A program made the translations under genes and the position numbers. A DNA stretch of 64,000 nucleotides, from contig CATWQA010000005.1 of the NCBI GenBank assembly GCA_958352815.1, positions 1-64,000 of the forward strand. Direction: 5' to 3'. The notes beneath the pieces were generated by a model, which was not told where the DNA came from, ran no database searches, and saw only the letters and a program-made list of their open reading frames with translations. This DNA comes from an uncultured Eubacteriales bacterium (GTDB lineage: Bacteria > Bacillota > Clostridia > Monoglobales > Monoglobaceae). Positions 1 to 9,812 of the stretch are shown here, one piece after another (within the stretch, counting starts at the first letter, position 1; each line of letters opens with the position of its first letter).

Positions 1-11
1 GTTTGTAAACT

Positions 12-47
12 TATATTTTTTTCAGGACTATGCTATATTTTTTTCAG
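12..47. repeat. 14-bp direct repeat upstream of the surface-protein cluster
   Basis: The 14-mer TATATTTTTTTCAG occurs exactly at 12-25 and again at 34-47, so the copies start 22 bp apart, about two helical turns. They lie about 115 bp before the first gene. They could be binding sites on one DNA face or simply AT-rich sequence; no convincing -35/-10 pair is seen beside them. Confidence 0.5.
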
Positions 48-161
48 AGACCGACAGTTGTTTGGAGGGAAATAAAAAAATCTGCAACATTAACAGGATG
101 GACTCAAATGGGGATGCTCTGCCGGGCATTCAAAAAATAATTGTAAGAAGGAGGCAGAAAA

Positions 162-515
162 ATGGAAGTAATGGAAAGGATGCTCCCGTATGCAAAAAAA
201 AATGTCCAGCTTGCCGTATATGACATGCTGGATCAGATGGAGGCAGAATACGGCGATGGCGAGGCGAAGGACGTGATTGCGGAGGCAAACATTTACGGCA
301 ATGTAAGCAAGTTTTCTATCACAGTGAAAGAGGGCGGTTGCGGAACCATTATGACGCTCGCTATGCTTGCGCCATGCTGCGGACTGTCCATTCCCGGACA
401 GCAGCGTGCTTTGACCGCCGTGGCTGACCGGATCACCCAGCATCTAGAAAACGTGTTGGTGATGAAGGGCGTCCGGTTCCAGCCGCCGGAAGATACAGGC
501 GCGGCGGCACAGTAA
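162..515 (+). CDS. Small unknown protein heading the surface-protein cluster
   Basis: This 117-residue protein is not recognised. A good AAGGAGG ribosome site stands just before the ATG. The first half is charged and helical; the middle (about residues 65-90) is hydrophobic with a Gly-Gly-Cys and a Cys-Cys pair, followed by another amphipathic helix. There is no signal peptide, unlike all six genes that follow on the same strand. The next gene starts 44 bp later, so it is probably co-transcribed with the lipoprotein gene. A regulatory or small cytoplasmic role is possible, but nothing in the sequence decides it. Confidence 0.6.
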   Translation: MEVMERMLPYAKKNVQLAVYDMLDQMEAEYGDGEAKDVIAEANIYGNVSKFSITVKEGGCGTIMTLAMLAPCCGLSIPGQQRALTAVADRITQHLENVLVMKGVRFQPPEDTGAAAQ

Positions 516-559
516 GCTGTGCCGAATATACTTGCCATACGGAAGGAGGCCGACGGCCT

Positions 560-1696
560 ATGCAAATCAAATGCAAGCGGCGCTTGCCAGTGGTGTTATC
601 CGTTACCCTGCTGGCAGCAGTCCTTTCCGCCTGCGGCGTTAAAGCGCCGCCCGTGCAAACCGGGATGCCGGTTCAGACGCCGGACAGCGGAAACGTTACC
701 ATTACCAAAACCAAAGCAAAAGCAACCGAGACAGAGTTGTACAGCGCGCCGGACGGTTCGTTCAGCATGCAAATCCCGGCCGGCTGGTCGGTATCCAGCG
801 GAGGCACCGGGATGTATCACAGTATCCGCGTAACCGACCCGGAGGAGCCGCTGAACCAGATGTTCGTTTTGCTGAAAGCGGACGCCCTGCTGCACAGCCA
901 GGCGGGGAAGGAGGCGTGGCAGTACACTTATGCAGCGGGCAACAGCCAGGCGTACCTATTTACCCTTGCGCCGGTATTGGCGCAGCCGTCCACTGAAAAT
1001 TTCTATAAGCTGTTCCCCCAGTATGCGGACTTTGCCGTGCAGGCAGAACCAGGCTACGCGGGCTACACCTTCCCACGGTTTGAGGATTTCACTGTTACCG
1101 AGCGTTTCCCGTCTGCGGGCAATTTCGGGCAGGCGGCGCTGGGCGACGAGCTGCTCCGCGCCACCTTCACAGAGGATGGCAGGGAAGGCGAAGGGATGTT
1201 CGCCGCCACGGTGGTAGATTTCGGACCGGTTCAGATTGCCGCGGGCGCTCCGTCGGGCTATCAGATCCCCAGCGCGGACGGCGGCTATTATATGGCGTAC
1301 AATATCATGGCGGTCACCGCTGCAAAGGATACGCTGATTGAGTGGGAAGACGTGCTGACCCAATGCATGGGGACGCTGGAATACTCCCAGGCTTATGTGC
1401 AAAGCGTGCAGCAGGCGGGGCAGGAGCAGGTGGCGCAGGCGATGCAGTTCAGCGCCAACGGCAATGCTGTTTTGGACGGCATCATGTCCTCCTGGGAAGC
1501 GCGCAGCACCAGCCAGGATATTATCAGCCAGAAGCAGAGTGACGCCACGTTGGGATATGAACGGGTTTACGATACTCAAACCGGCGAAATCTACCGGGCG
1601 GAAAACGGCTGGAGCGATACCTACCAGGGCGGGCGCTACGAGCCTGTAACCGACGACAGTATGTATACAGAGCCAATTTCCGGCTATATTGAATAG
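560..1696 (+). CDS. Predicted lipoprotein of unknown function
   Basis: This 378-residue protein opens with a basic stretch, a hydrophobic segment and a lipobox (L-S-A-C, Cys25). It should therefore be lipid-anchored on the outer face of the membrane after cleavage by lipoprotein signal peptidase. After a Pro/Thr/Lys linker the mature part begins with a sequence reading 'SAPDGSFSMQIPAGW', which resembles the start of PsbP/DUF1795-like beta domains; that likeness is weak. No catalytic motif is seen. An AGGAGG site precedes the ATG. It sits 29 bp before the SLH-CAP gene and is GC-rich like its neighbours. It may be an accessory or assembly factor for the surface proteins; this is inference only. 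Confidence 0.75.
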   Translation: MQIKCKRRLPVVLSVTLLAAVLSACGVKAPPVQTGMPVQTPDSGNVTITKTKAKATETELYSAPDGSFSMQIPAGWSVSSGGTGMYHSIRVTDPEEPLNQMFVLLKADALLHSQAGKEAWQYTYAAGNSQAYLFTLAPVLAQPSTENFYKLFPQYADFAVQAEPGYAGYTFPRFEDFTVTERFPSAGNFGQAALGDELLRATFTEDGREGEGMFAATVVDFGPVQIAAGAPSGYQIPSADGGYYMAYNIMAVTAAKDTLIEWEDVLTQCMGTLEYSQAYVQSVQQAGQEQVAQAMQFSANGNAVLDGIMSSWEARSTSQDIISQKQSDATLGYERVYDTQTGEIYRAENGWSDTYQGGRYEPVTDDSMYTEPISGYIE

Positions 1697-1725
1697 GATA
1701 AAATCCTGGACAGGAGGGATTCCAT

Positions 1726-2820
1726 ATGAAGATACATAGCAAATTGCTTGCTGCTTTCCTTGCGCTGCTCCTGGCCGCGCTGCCCCTGCAGGTATTCGCA
1801 TTCAGCGATACTGCCGGGCATTGGGCGGAGGCGGATATCAGCACCATGACAGAGAAAGGATACCTAAGCGGCTACCCAGATGGGACGTTCCAGCCGGATA
1901 AAACCATCAGCCGCGCGGAATTTATGAAAATCATTACCGCCGTATACGGGCTGGTGGAAAGCGGCGATTCGTACCTTTTATGGGCGGACGTTGCCCCGTC
2001 GGCGTGGTATGCGCCCTACACCGGCTCCGGGCTTTTGATGCCGCTGTACCAGGGGCTCTACCTGTACCCGGAGGAGCCTTTGACCAGACGGGACGCGGCG
2101 CATGCCATCCTGCCGATACACGGCATTGTGTGGGATGGGTATTCCGGCGCTTCGGCGCAGGGCATGGCGGACTATGCAGAATATCAAGACGACCCGGCGA
2201 TGTGCAGCATGATTTCCGCCGCGATAGACAACAACATTATGCTGGGCAAGGACACGGGTTTTGCGCCCTTTGATTACTTGACACGGGCGGAGCTTTGTAC
2301 GCTTTTGCGCCGCCTCGACGGGCGGACGACTGACACGGAGAATTTGAACGGCATCATAAACGGGATTTTAACCGATGTGCTTGCGCAGGCGGGCAGCGCG
2401 CCCCCTGCCGGAGTACCGGGGGAAGTAACCGGATACAGCGGGGAATACGAAAAAGCCATTTTTGACATGGTAAACCAGGTGCGCGCCGAGAACGGCCTTG
2501 CCGCCCTTGCATGGGACGACGGCCTTGCGGCGCTGGCCCGCGCCCACAGCGAGGACATGATAAAGCGCGGCTTTTTTGACCATGTGAACCCGGACGGCCT
2601 CGGCCCGGACGGGCGCGCGGACGCGGCGGGCATTTCCTATTATATGATTAGTGAGAATATCTCGGCCGGGGACGCGGCGCCGGAGGTGATTATGGACGGC
2701 TGGATGAACTCGCCGGGGCACCGGGGCAATATCCTGGATCCGGAGGCGACGCGCCTGGGCGTAGGTGTCGTGTTGGGCGGCGAGCTGGGTGTTTACTGGA
2801 CGCAGTGCTTTGCCGGGTAA
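1726..2820 (+). CDS. SLH-domain and CAP-domain secreted protein
   Basis: This 364-residue exported protein has a signal peptide at 1-25 ending Val-Phe-Ala. Three SLH repeats follow directly (about 26-205), with typical 'GYPDGTFQPD' and 'SRAEF' signatures. After a Pro-rich linker comes a CAP (SCP/PR1/YkwD) domain at about 238-364. The CAP hallmarks are visible: 'VNQVRAENG' at its start, a His in 'RAHSEDM', 'FFDHVNPDG', 'SENIS' and 'NSPGHRGNIL'. SLH domains bind pyruvylated secondary cell-wall polymer, so the protein is expected to be displayed on the wall. Bacterial CAP domains have no settled activity. A clear AGGAGG site precedes the start. Confidence 0.9.
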   Translation: MKIHSKLLAAFLALLLAALPLQVFAFSDTAGHWAEADISTMTEKGYLSGYPDGTFQPDKTISRAEFMKIITAVYGLVESGDSYLLWADVAPSAWYAPYTGSGLLMPLYQGLYLYPEEPLTRRDAAHAILPIHGIVWDGYSGASAQGMADYAEYQDDPAMCSMISAAIDNNIMLGKDTGFAPFDYLTRAELCTLLRRLDGRTTDTENLNGIINGILTDVLAQAGSAPPAGVPGEVTGYSGEYEKAIFDMVNQVRAENGLAALAWDDGLAALARAHSEDMIKRGFFDHVNPDGLGPDGRADAAGISYYMISENISAGDAAPEVIMDGWMNSPGHRGNILDPEATRLGVGVVLGGELGVYWTQCFAG

Positions 2821-2884
2821 TTATAGAACATACGAAAAAGAAAGTATGAAAAATATATCTTAATAAATAAAGGAGTCTGAAAAA

Positions 2885-5800
2885 ATGAGCAAACAACAGA
2901 TAGCAAAAGGTTTGTGGCGGCGCGTGGGAAGCGCGTTGCTTGCCTTGTGCCTGCTGCTTGGGCTGCTGCCGGTGGCGGCGTTTGCGGCAAAACCCGTAAT
3001 TCCAGCGGCCTATGTTGGGGTTGAAACACAAGATGGCTGGATTTATGCTTATGCCGGAGAGGCCTCCGGCTGGGAGGCAAGCGATCCGCAGACCTTGTCC
3101 GGTTTGGGTATCGCTTATGATGAGAATACCAATACCCTGACCCTGAAAGACGGCGAGTTCGTGAGCCTGGGAGCCAACTGCATGGGAAGTGATTTCACAA
3201 TCAAGCTGACGGGCAATGTCACCTTCGGCCAACTGAACTTCACCGGCTGCGGCGCAATCGTTTCAGGCAATGGCGTAATGAATGTGAACAATAATGGCAC
3301 AGATGCCATTCGTGAAGAAGCCATTTATATCAGAGGCGAATATGCCGATGCAAGATTTATCGTCACGGAAAATGCAACGGTGAATGCTATCAGTAAGAAT
3401 GGTGCCGCATTGATCATTCATGGTACTGCGGCAAAGGAAAATGCACTGGTTTACGGCAGTGTGTCCTCCGGTGGAAAGACGGTCGAGCCCTATGTGCGTG
3501 GGAATTTCGATCCGCTTTTTAACAAATATACGGAATTCCCTTTCTATGTTGGTGAAACGAGGTATACTACTCCTTATCGGTTTAAAGACAGTCAGGGCAA
3601 TTTGTATTTCGTGACTGGCGAGCATAAAGACTGGGGAGATGGCACAGGCGGCTGGTATCATATGGATTACATAGCTACGGGAGAAACCGTCACCGTTGAT
3701 GGCAGGGAGTATCCGTTGTGCGAACAACTGGATGGTGCACCGGTGAGCCTTTCCTGGATGGAATTCTTCGGCCCCTACAGCTATGACCAAAAATATACAC
3801 CATATAACGGTGGAACAAAAGAGCTTTATGACTGGACATTATACCATAGTCTGGAAGCCGGCGAATCTTTTTACCAAACGAGAGCGGCACAAAATCTGGT
3901 GCTGAAAGGCGACGGCGGAGGCACGACGCCCTCCGTAGACCCTGATGACCCCGATGACTCGCCGGTTATCAATTTACAAACGGTTTATGTGGATGAAGCG
4001 CCTAACGGTGTGTTGGCAGAGGGCAGGATCACGGCCTATCTGTTTGTCAGCAATGCAGCCGAAACGCCTACTGCGACCCTGGCATACAGCGATGGCACGG
4101 CTGAAAAAACCATGAACTTGACAACGGAGGGAGCCGCCTCCGCCGGTATCTATATCTACAGCGGCACTGTGCCGACAGATGCAGTTACTCTGGGCAGCGT
4201 GAAATATGCCGTGGGAAATATCACTGCGGAATCTACGATTGATAAAAATGTCGTTGCCCATTTGGAAGTGGCGGTAACGGGCGCTGTTCCCGAAGGCGCC
4301 GTGCTGACACTGCGTGATTCTGAGAGCGGGATGATCTCCTCACGGATCATTAGCGCTCCGGGTACATTTAGCATGGGGTCTCCTGAACCCGGTACATACA
4401 AGGCAGATGTTACGCTGACAAAAGAAGGGCGGATTGCAACTTGCGGCAGTACGGAGCCTATCACCGTGACTGACGGCCAAAAAACCACGGCTAACCTCAC
4501 CGTTAGTGGTGTGACGGTGGCGGGCGAAGCGAAGGCGACGGTGTCTCCCGATGTGAGCCACCGCGTTGACTGGTATGATGAGAGCGGCAAGCTTGTTGCC
4601 GTTGGCGAGAACTGTGTGTACTTTTCCGGTGAAACTCTATACGCCGAGGCTGTGCCTACCAACGGCGCCGCATTGGACTATCAAGCTTCAGGCCGTGTAC
4701 AGGTGACAGGAGAATCCGTAACGCTGGAAATGACAGACATGCCGGTACGCGATGTTTCCGGTACAGTCCATGTGGGCGGCAAGGCGCAGGCAAACGCTCT
4801 TGTGAGCATTACCGCCCATGTCAACGGCATCGCCAAAACCTATACCGATTACACCGATAAAGATGGTATCTACACGATTCAAGGTGTGCCAAGCGGCGGC
4901 ACGGCGAATATCTCTGCTTCCTATATCATGGCAGAAACAAAAACCGAACCCCTTAACACTGCGGATACAAGCAAGGATTTCACCCTGACAGCCCGCACGG
5001 GAGTTGTGTTCCTGCCACAAAACAGCGGAAGCCTCGTTTCCGCTTCTGCGAAGCAGGGCGAAACAAATATTCCCGCCGCAGTGGAAGACAGCGATTTGAT
5101 TACCTTAACAGGCGCCGCTCCAAATACAAACATAACACTGACCGTTCGATCGAAAATCGGGAGAGCAGCTATTGAGAACCTGGAACTGGATGAGAATTCC
5201 AGCGCCGTATATACCGACTCGATAACATGGGAATATTATAGCTATCCCCAATTTACACTGACCAATGTACTGGATCGTAATTTTTATGTTCTGGTATATG
5301 GACATGGCCAAAATGACAAAAAACTAATCTACACCGACTTGTATCAAGGCGATTCTTATTATCAGGGGATTCCCCTGCCTGAGGGAACATATACCTATCT
5401 GTTCCTATTGGACGACGCCTATCGGGTAATTGACCATGACGAGTTGGATACCTTGGATAAGGCGGAGAATAGCATTAACGCTTTGAAAACCAACGGCAAG
5501 GTGAGCGCGGAAGCAACGGTCGAGCTAAAAGACAGTCAATCTCCTCAGCAGACGGTGGGACAGGAACTGACCCTGCCCACAGGCAATATAAACGAGCAGA
5601 TGCTGATACTGAACGCCGAAGCCAGCGGCCTGACCCTGGACGCAACGGCGACAACCGTTTCCGCCCGGGTGACCGTTGCGCCCAATAAGCCTAATACAGT
5701 AGGGAATACATTGACCGTCTATTTGGACACCAATCAGACCTCTGAGAGCGATGGAATTAGCCCGAATATTTTGGATGGCAGTGTTTACATCAATGGCAAA

Positions 5801-8800
5801 CGCGCACAGGAGGATGTAAAGCTTTCTCCTAATCATGACATGAATGATTCCGGTTTTGGAGGAAGATATTCCGTTGAAATCCCCGACATCCGTGTATACG
5901 GCGGTTATCCGGCGGTGATTCAGTGGCAGAGCGGCCGCACGAATCTCAGTAATGTTACGGCACAGGCGGCGGTTTCTTTTGACGGCGGCACGAAGCAGTA
6001 TATTGGGGAAAGCAAGATCGCTTCGCCGAGCATCTCCCTGTATGCGCCGTCGGCAACGGGCAGTGATGTTTTCTCGGTCTATGGCCAAGCGCCGAAAAAT
6101 GCCGACGTCACGATTATGCTGGATGGTGAAACGGCAGCGGTGATGACAGCGAACAAAGATGGCTTTTACACTGCAAGATTGCGCTTAAACAATCCCATTG
6201 GCACGGAAGAACATTCTGTGATTGCCAAATATAAGAGCGGCGTCCGGGAAGTTGTTTCGGCAACGCAAACCGTAACCTACAGCTCGACAGCCCCCTATTT
6301 GAAAACGATAGAAATTACCGATTACGTGGGTAGGAATGAGGTGTTGTGGGATAATGGCGAGGCAATGACCGGTTTTTACTGGTATATGCCGGATACGCCG
6401 GTTGTCTATACCATGACCTTTGGCAATGCGGATAAATTGAACAGCGAAAGCGTTATCGTCCATTTGCCCCGTGCCAACGGCGTGGAGCTTTTGAAAGCAA
6501 AAAAAACCCGGGACAACACATGGCAGACAGAGCCGAAACTGTGCGGAAATAATCCACCCACCGGCGCATGGGTCTCCTACGAAAAGATAATCGACCCCAA
6601 CGATGGCGACCTTGCGACCATGACGGCAACGGACTTTGCACGGCTACGGGAAAAGGAAGCGGATTATGCGATTCCGGAAGATCTGGATCTGGCCGGAATC
6701 AGCCAACATGGCGTTACCTTTACCAAGGCCGAGGGCGACAAAGGCTTGACAATGGAGGTTGGAGGGTTCACCCTTACCGATACTGCTGAGACAGAAGCCG
6801 ATATCGCTGATTTGCTGACGGAATTGAAAGCCTGCGAGGCGGAACAAAGTGCAGCAGGGAACGGGCACGTCGGCAATCAGGTCTATGTAGCGGTAGAGAA
6901 GGTCAATGACGTTTGGCAGTACCGCGTCATCCAGAAAGCCACCGATGGCGGCAGCAACGCCCTCTGGCTGGATACGGTGATAACTCCAAATTCCTACACC
7001 GAGCGCGTAATCAACGAGCAGACCGGTTATCTTGAGCAAACGATCTGTACATCCAATACACCGGTTACGATAACGGCGGAGGATAAGGAAGATATTGAGA
7101 TTGAGCTGCTGGAAGGCTGGTATAATAACTTCGAGGAGTTTGGCGAAAAATATGAACAGGCGGTTTTGGAACATCCGCAGGCCAAGGCGGAAAATCCCAG
7201 CATGTTCCGCTTGTCTGCCGCTCCGGCAAATGAAGGAGGCGCCCCCGACCCGCAGGCGCCGGTCATTGATTATGTGACGATGTGCGGCAACGATCCAACC
7301 CTACTTTCGCTGGTGCTGATGGTTCAATGTCTTGAGCAGAACGATGTGGAATATCTTCCCAGAATTGAAACGGGCGGTAAAAAGGTGTATGGCCAGCCTG
7401 GCGATCTGTATAAACAGCTAAAGAGTGAGATCTTTTGGACATTGGGTGGTACAGAACTGAATGTAGAAATCGGTAAAGTTCTGGGGAATGCGGCGATCAT
7501 GGATGTGGAAAGCAAACAGGAGCTTATCGCCAACATGAGCGATTGGGCGCGGGAGGAGATGAAAAACCAATCGGGCGATATAGGTGATATGATAAGGTTG
7601 GGGCCGACCAAGGAAGAGTACATTTATGAGCTGAAGCAGCTCTGCTATGAAGCACTGATGGATATCGATGAGCATGGTGTGGTAGACTGGGGCTGGTTCC
7701 CCTTTGACGATCGTTTCCCCGATCCCCGCAACGCCCAGAAATACGAGGAAGACTATCTATTTGAACCAGAGGATTATAAAGATTATTTTTTTGAAAACGG
7801 GAAAAAATGGGCTGATATGACGGAGGCGGAACAGCGCGAGCTGATTGAAAAGGCCAAAGGGGATCTGGGCTTGAAACCGAAAACGGCCAATACTACCACA
7901 AAGGGCGAAGCTGTTCCCGATACCAGAAAGCCCATCATTGACCCCTCCGGTTATGTCTATGCCGGCGTGGAAAGCAACCGGATTGAGGGCGTAAGCGCGA
8001 CTATCTATACAGTAGACGATGCGGGCAACCGTACAATGTGGAACGCAGGTGAATTCGACCAAGTCAACCCCTATCTGACCAATGAAAACGGTCAATATGA
8101 GTGGATGGTACCCGAAGGATATTGGTCCGTTGATTTTGTGGCCAACGGCTATGAACCTTATACCACGGGTGAAAACGATGGCTCCGGCGCTGAGAAAAAA
8201 GGCGATATTTATGCAATGCCGGTTCCGCCGGTTCAGCTGGATGTCAACATCAATCTCTATGCCAGCGCCAATCCCACGGTAGATGAAGCAAACACTGTTG
8301 CCACATCAGAGGGTGTATATGTCGTATTTGACCAGTATATGGATGTTTCCACATTGACCGCAGATAAATTCAATCTGTCGGTAAATGGTAAAAAGATGGA
8401 TCTTAATACGGCAGGGATGATTTCCTATCCAGATAAAGAAGCAAACGGAGACAAAAACTTTGCCCGTACCGTTGTACTGAATACGGCAATCGAAGAAGAT
8501 TCGGTTGTCCTGCTGGAAGTCAAGAGCGATGTTACAAGCTACACCGGCAAACAAATGCTGCAAAATCATTTCAAGGAACAGCTTGATTTCAAAGCTTTGG
8601 AACAGGCAGCCGCGCCTACTGCAAATACGGATAGCGGCAGTAAACTGGATGTAAATACGCCGATTGTACTGACGGCAGAAGATGGTGCAACAATATACTA
8701 CACCACAGACGGCACGGAACCAACCCGCACAAGCAAATTATATACGAAATCCATCCTCATCACCTCGGATATGACCATCAAAGCCATTGCTGTGGCGGCA

Positions 8801-9694
8801 GGCAAAAAGGATAGCAAAGTAGCGACATTCACCTATACTTTGAAAAAAACGGAAACCTCTGACACGCCCGATACCAGACCCGGCGGCGGAGGCGGTGGCG
8901 GAACCACGCGCTACACGGTAACCTTCGATACCCAGGGCGGCAGCGGGATTGACAGCATCCGCGTAAATAGGAACGGCACGGTCACAAAACCGGCGGATCC
9001 GACCCGCGAAGGCTATACCTTTGGGGGCTGGTTTACGGATAAGGAATGCACAGAGGCATTTGACTTTGATACGAAAGTAACTAAAAACCTGACGCTGTAC
9101 GCAAAATGGACGGAGGACGGCGCGCAGCCTACCCCGCCTCCTTCCGAGTGGAAAAACCCGTTTGCCGACGTAGCGGAGAGCGACTGGTTCTACGACGCGG
9201 TGCGGTACGCAAATGAAAACGGCCTGTTTGCAGGCGTGTCGGATACGGAATTTGCACCGGATACCGCCATGACCCGCGGCATGCTGGTAACGGTGCTGTG
9301 GCGCGCGGAAGGCGAACCGTCCGCAGGCGCGAGCGCCTTTGCGGACGTCCCGGCGGACGCATACTACGCCAAGGCGGTGGCGTGGGCGAACGCCAACGGC
9401 ATTGTACAGGGGTATGACGCTTCTGCCTTTGGCCCGGACGACTTCATTACCCGCGAGCAGATAGCCGCCATTTTCCAGCGATATGCAGGCTTTAAGGGGA
9501 TGGAAACAAGTGAATCCGGCGACCTGTCGCAGTTTGGGGATGCAGGCAAAGTTTCCGCCTGGGCGCAGGGCAATGTCTCCTGGGCAGTTGGCGTGGGGCT
9601 CATCTCCGGCAAGGGGGACGGCGTCCTTGACCCGCTGGGCAGCGCGACCCGCGCGGAAGTTGCCGCTATCCTACAACGGTTTTTGGAAAAGTAA
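2885..9694 (+). CDS. Giant SLH-anchored surface protein (2269 residues)
   Basis: A signal peptide (about 1-36) shares the cluster pattern of a basic start followed by 'LALCLLLGLLP' and a cut after Ala. The N-terminal part (about 40-200) reads like a short beta-helix. The middle holds Ig-like and CarboxypepD_reg-like folds, for example 'GIYTIQGVPSGGTANISASY' near 660. A Glu/Asp-rich, apparently helical stretch lies near 1400-1680. A chitobiase/HEX C-terminal-type repeat ('IYYTTDGTEPT') lies near 1908-1988, a Gly-rich linker follows, then one Listeria-Bacteroides (InlB B-type) repeat at about 2008-2080, then three SLH repeats (about 2089-2269). No enzyme domain is recognised. It is probably an adhesin or S-layer-associated scaffold. 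The SLH block is nearly identical to that of the LRR protein downstream, which implies recent duplication or exchange. Confidence 0.9.
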   Translation: MSKQQIAKGLWRRVGSALLALCLLLGLLPVAAFAAKPVIPAAYVGVETQDGWIYAYAGEASGWEASDPQTLSGLGIAYDENTNTLTLKDGEFVSLGANCMGSDFTIKLTGNVTFGQLNFTGCGAIVSGNGVMNVNNNGTDAIREEAIYIRGEYADARFIVTENATVNAISKNGAALIIHGTAAKENALVYGSVSSGGKTVEPYVRGNFDPLFNKYTEFPFYVGETRYTTPYRFKDSQGNLYFVTGEHKDWGDGTGGWYHMDYIATGETVTVDGREYPLCEQLDGAPVSLSWMEFFGPYSYDQKYTPYNGGTKELYDWTLYHSLEAGESFYQTRAAQNLVLKGDGGGTTPSVDPDDPDDSPVINLQTVYVDEAPNGVLAEGRITAYLFVSNAAETPTATLAYSDGTAEKTMNLTTEGAASAGIYIYSGTVPTDAVTLGSVKYAVGNITAESTIDKNVVAHLEVAVTGAVPEGAVLTLRDSESGMISSRIISAPGTFSMGSPEPGTYKADVTLTKEGRIATCGSTEPITVTDGQKTTANLTVSGVTVAGEAKATVSPDVSHRVDWYDESGKLVAVGENCVYFSGETLYAEAVPTNGAALDYQASGRVQVTGESVTLEMTDMPVRDVSGTVHVGGKAQANALVSITAHVNGIAKTYTDYTDKDGIYTIQGVPSGGTANISASYIMAETKTEPLNTADTSKDFTLTARTGVVFLPQNSGSLVSASAKQGETNIPAAVEDSDLITLTGAAPNTNITLTVRSKIGRAAIENLELDENSSAVYTDSITWEYYSYPQFTLTNVLDRNFYVLVYGHGQNDKKLIYTDLYQGDSYYQGIPLPEGTYTYLFLLDDAYRVIDHDELDTLDKAENSINALKTNGKVSAEATVELKDSQSPQQTVGQELTLPTGNINEQMLILNAEASGLTLDATATTVSARVTVAPNKPNTVGNTLTVYLDTNQTSESDGISPNILDGSVYINGKRAQEDVKLSPNHDMNDSGFGGRYSVEIPDIRVYGGYPAVIQWQSGRTNLSNVTAQAAVSFDGGTKQYIGESKIASPSISLYAPSATGSDVFSVYGQAPKNADVTIMLDGETAAVMTANKDGFYTARLRLNNPIGTEEHSVIAKYKSGVREVVSATQTVTYSSTAPYLKTIEITDYVGRNEVLWDNGEAMTGFYWYMPDTPVVYTMTFGNADKLNSESVIVHLPRANGVELLKAKKTRDNTWQTEPKLCGNNPPTGAWVSYEKIIDPNDGDLATMTATDFARLREKEADYAIPEDLDLAGISQHGVTFTKAEGDKGLTMEVGGFTLTDTAETEADIADLLTELKACEAEQSAAGNGHVGNQVYVAVEKVNDVWQYRVIQKATDGGSNALWLDTVITPNSYTERVINEQTGYLEQTICTSNTPVTITAEDKEDIEIELLEGWYNNFEEFGEKYEQAVLEHPQAKAENPSMFRLSAAPANEGGAPDPQAPVIDYVTMCGNDPTLLSLVLMVQCLEQNDVEYLPRIETGGKKVYGQPGDLYKQLKSEIFWTLGGTELNVEIGKVLGNAAIMDVESKQELIANMSDWAREEMKNQSGDIGDMIRLGPTKEEYIYELKQLCYEALMDIDEHGVVDWGWFPFDDRFPDPRNAQKYEEDYLFEPEDYKDYFFENGKKWADMTEAEQRELIEKAKGDLGLKPKTANTTTKGEAVPDTRKPIIDPSGYVYAGVESNRIEGVSATIYTVDDAGNRTMWNAGEFDQVNPYLTNENGQYEWMVPEGYWSVDFVANGYEPYTTGENDGSGAEKKGDIYAMPVPPVQLDVNINLYASANPTVDEANTVATSEGVYVVFDQYMDVSTLTADKFNLSVNGKKMDLNTAGMISYPDKEANGDKNFARTVVLNTAIEEDSVVLLEVKSDVTSYTGKQMLQNHFKEQLDFKALEQAAAPTANTDSGSKLDVNTPIVLTAEDGATIYYTTDGTEPTRTSKLYTKSILITSDMTIKAIAVAAGKKDSKVATFTYTLKKTETSDTPDTRPGGGGGGGTTRYTVTFDTQGGSGIDSIRVNRNGTVTKPADPTREGYTFGGWFTDKECTEAFDFDTKVTKNLTLYAKWTEDGAQPTPPPSEWKNPFADVAESDWFYDAVRYANENGLFAGVSDTEFAPDTAMTRGMLVTVLWRAEGEPSAGASAFADVPADAYYAKAVAWANANGIVQGYDASAFGPDDFITREQIAAIFQRYAGFKGMETSESGDLSQFGDAGKVSAWAQGNVSWAVGVGLISGKGDGVLDPLGSATRAEVAAILQRFLEK

Positions 9695-9812
9695 ACTGAA
9701 ATGATTTTGTTCCGGCCGGAGGGCCAACCGGCCCTCCCTGCCGGGAATCCTGATACGGAAAACAAGGATATGGTTTTTAGCAAATACGATTTTATAACAA
9801 GGAGATGAGTTT

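Noticed and set aside
956..1801. 281-codon - strand frame over the lipoprotein gene
   Set aside because: It is a complementary-strand shadow in GC-rich coding DNA; the + strand frame has lipobox, ribosome site and operon context.
2885..9694. Tat export signals in the cluster because of Arg-Arg pairs in the signal peptides
   Set aside because: The pairs lack the SRRxFLK pattern and precede strongly hydrophobic Sec-type cores.
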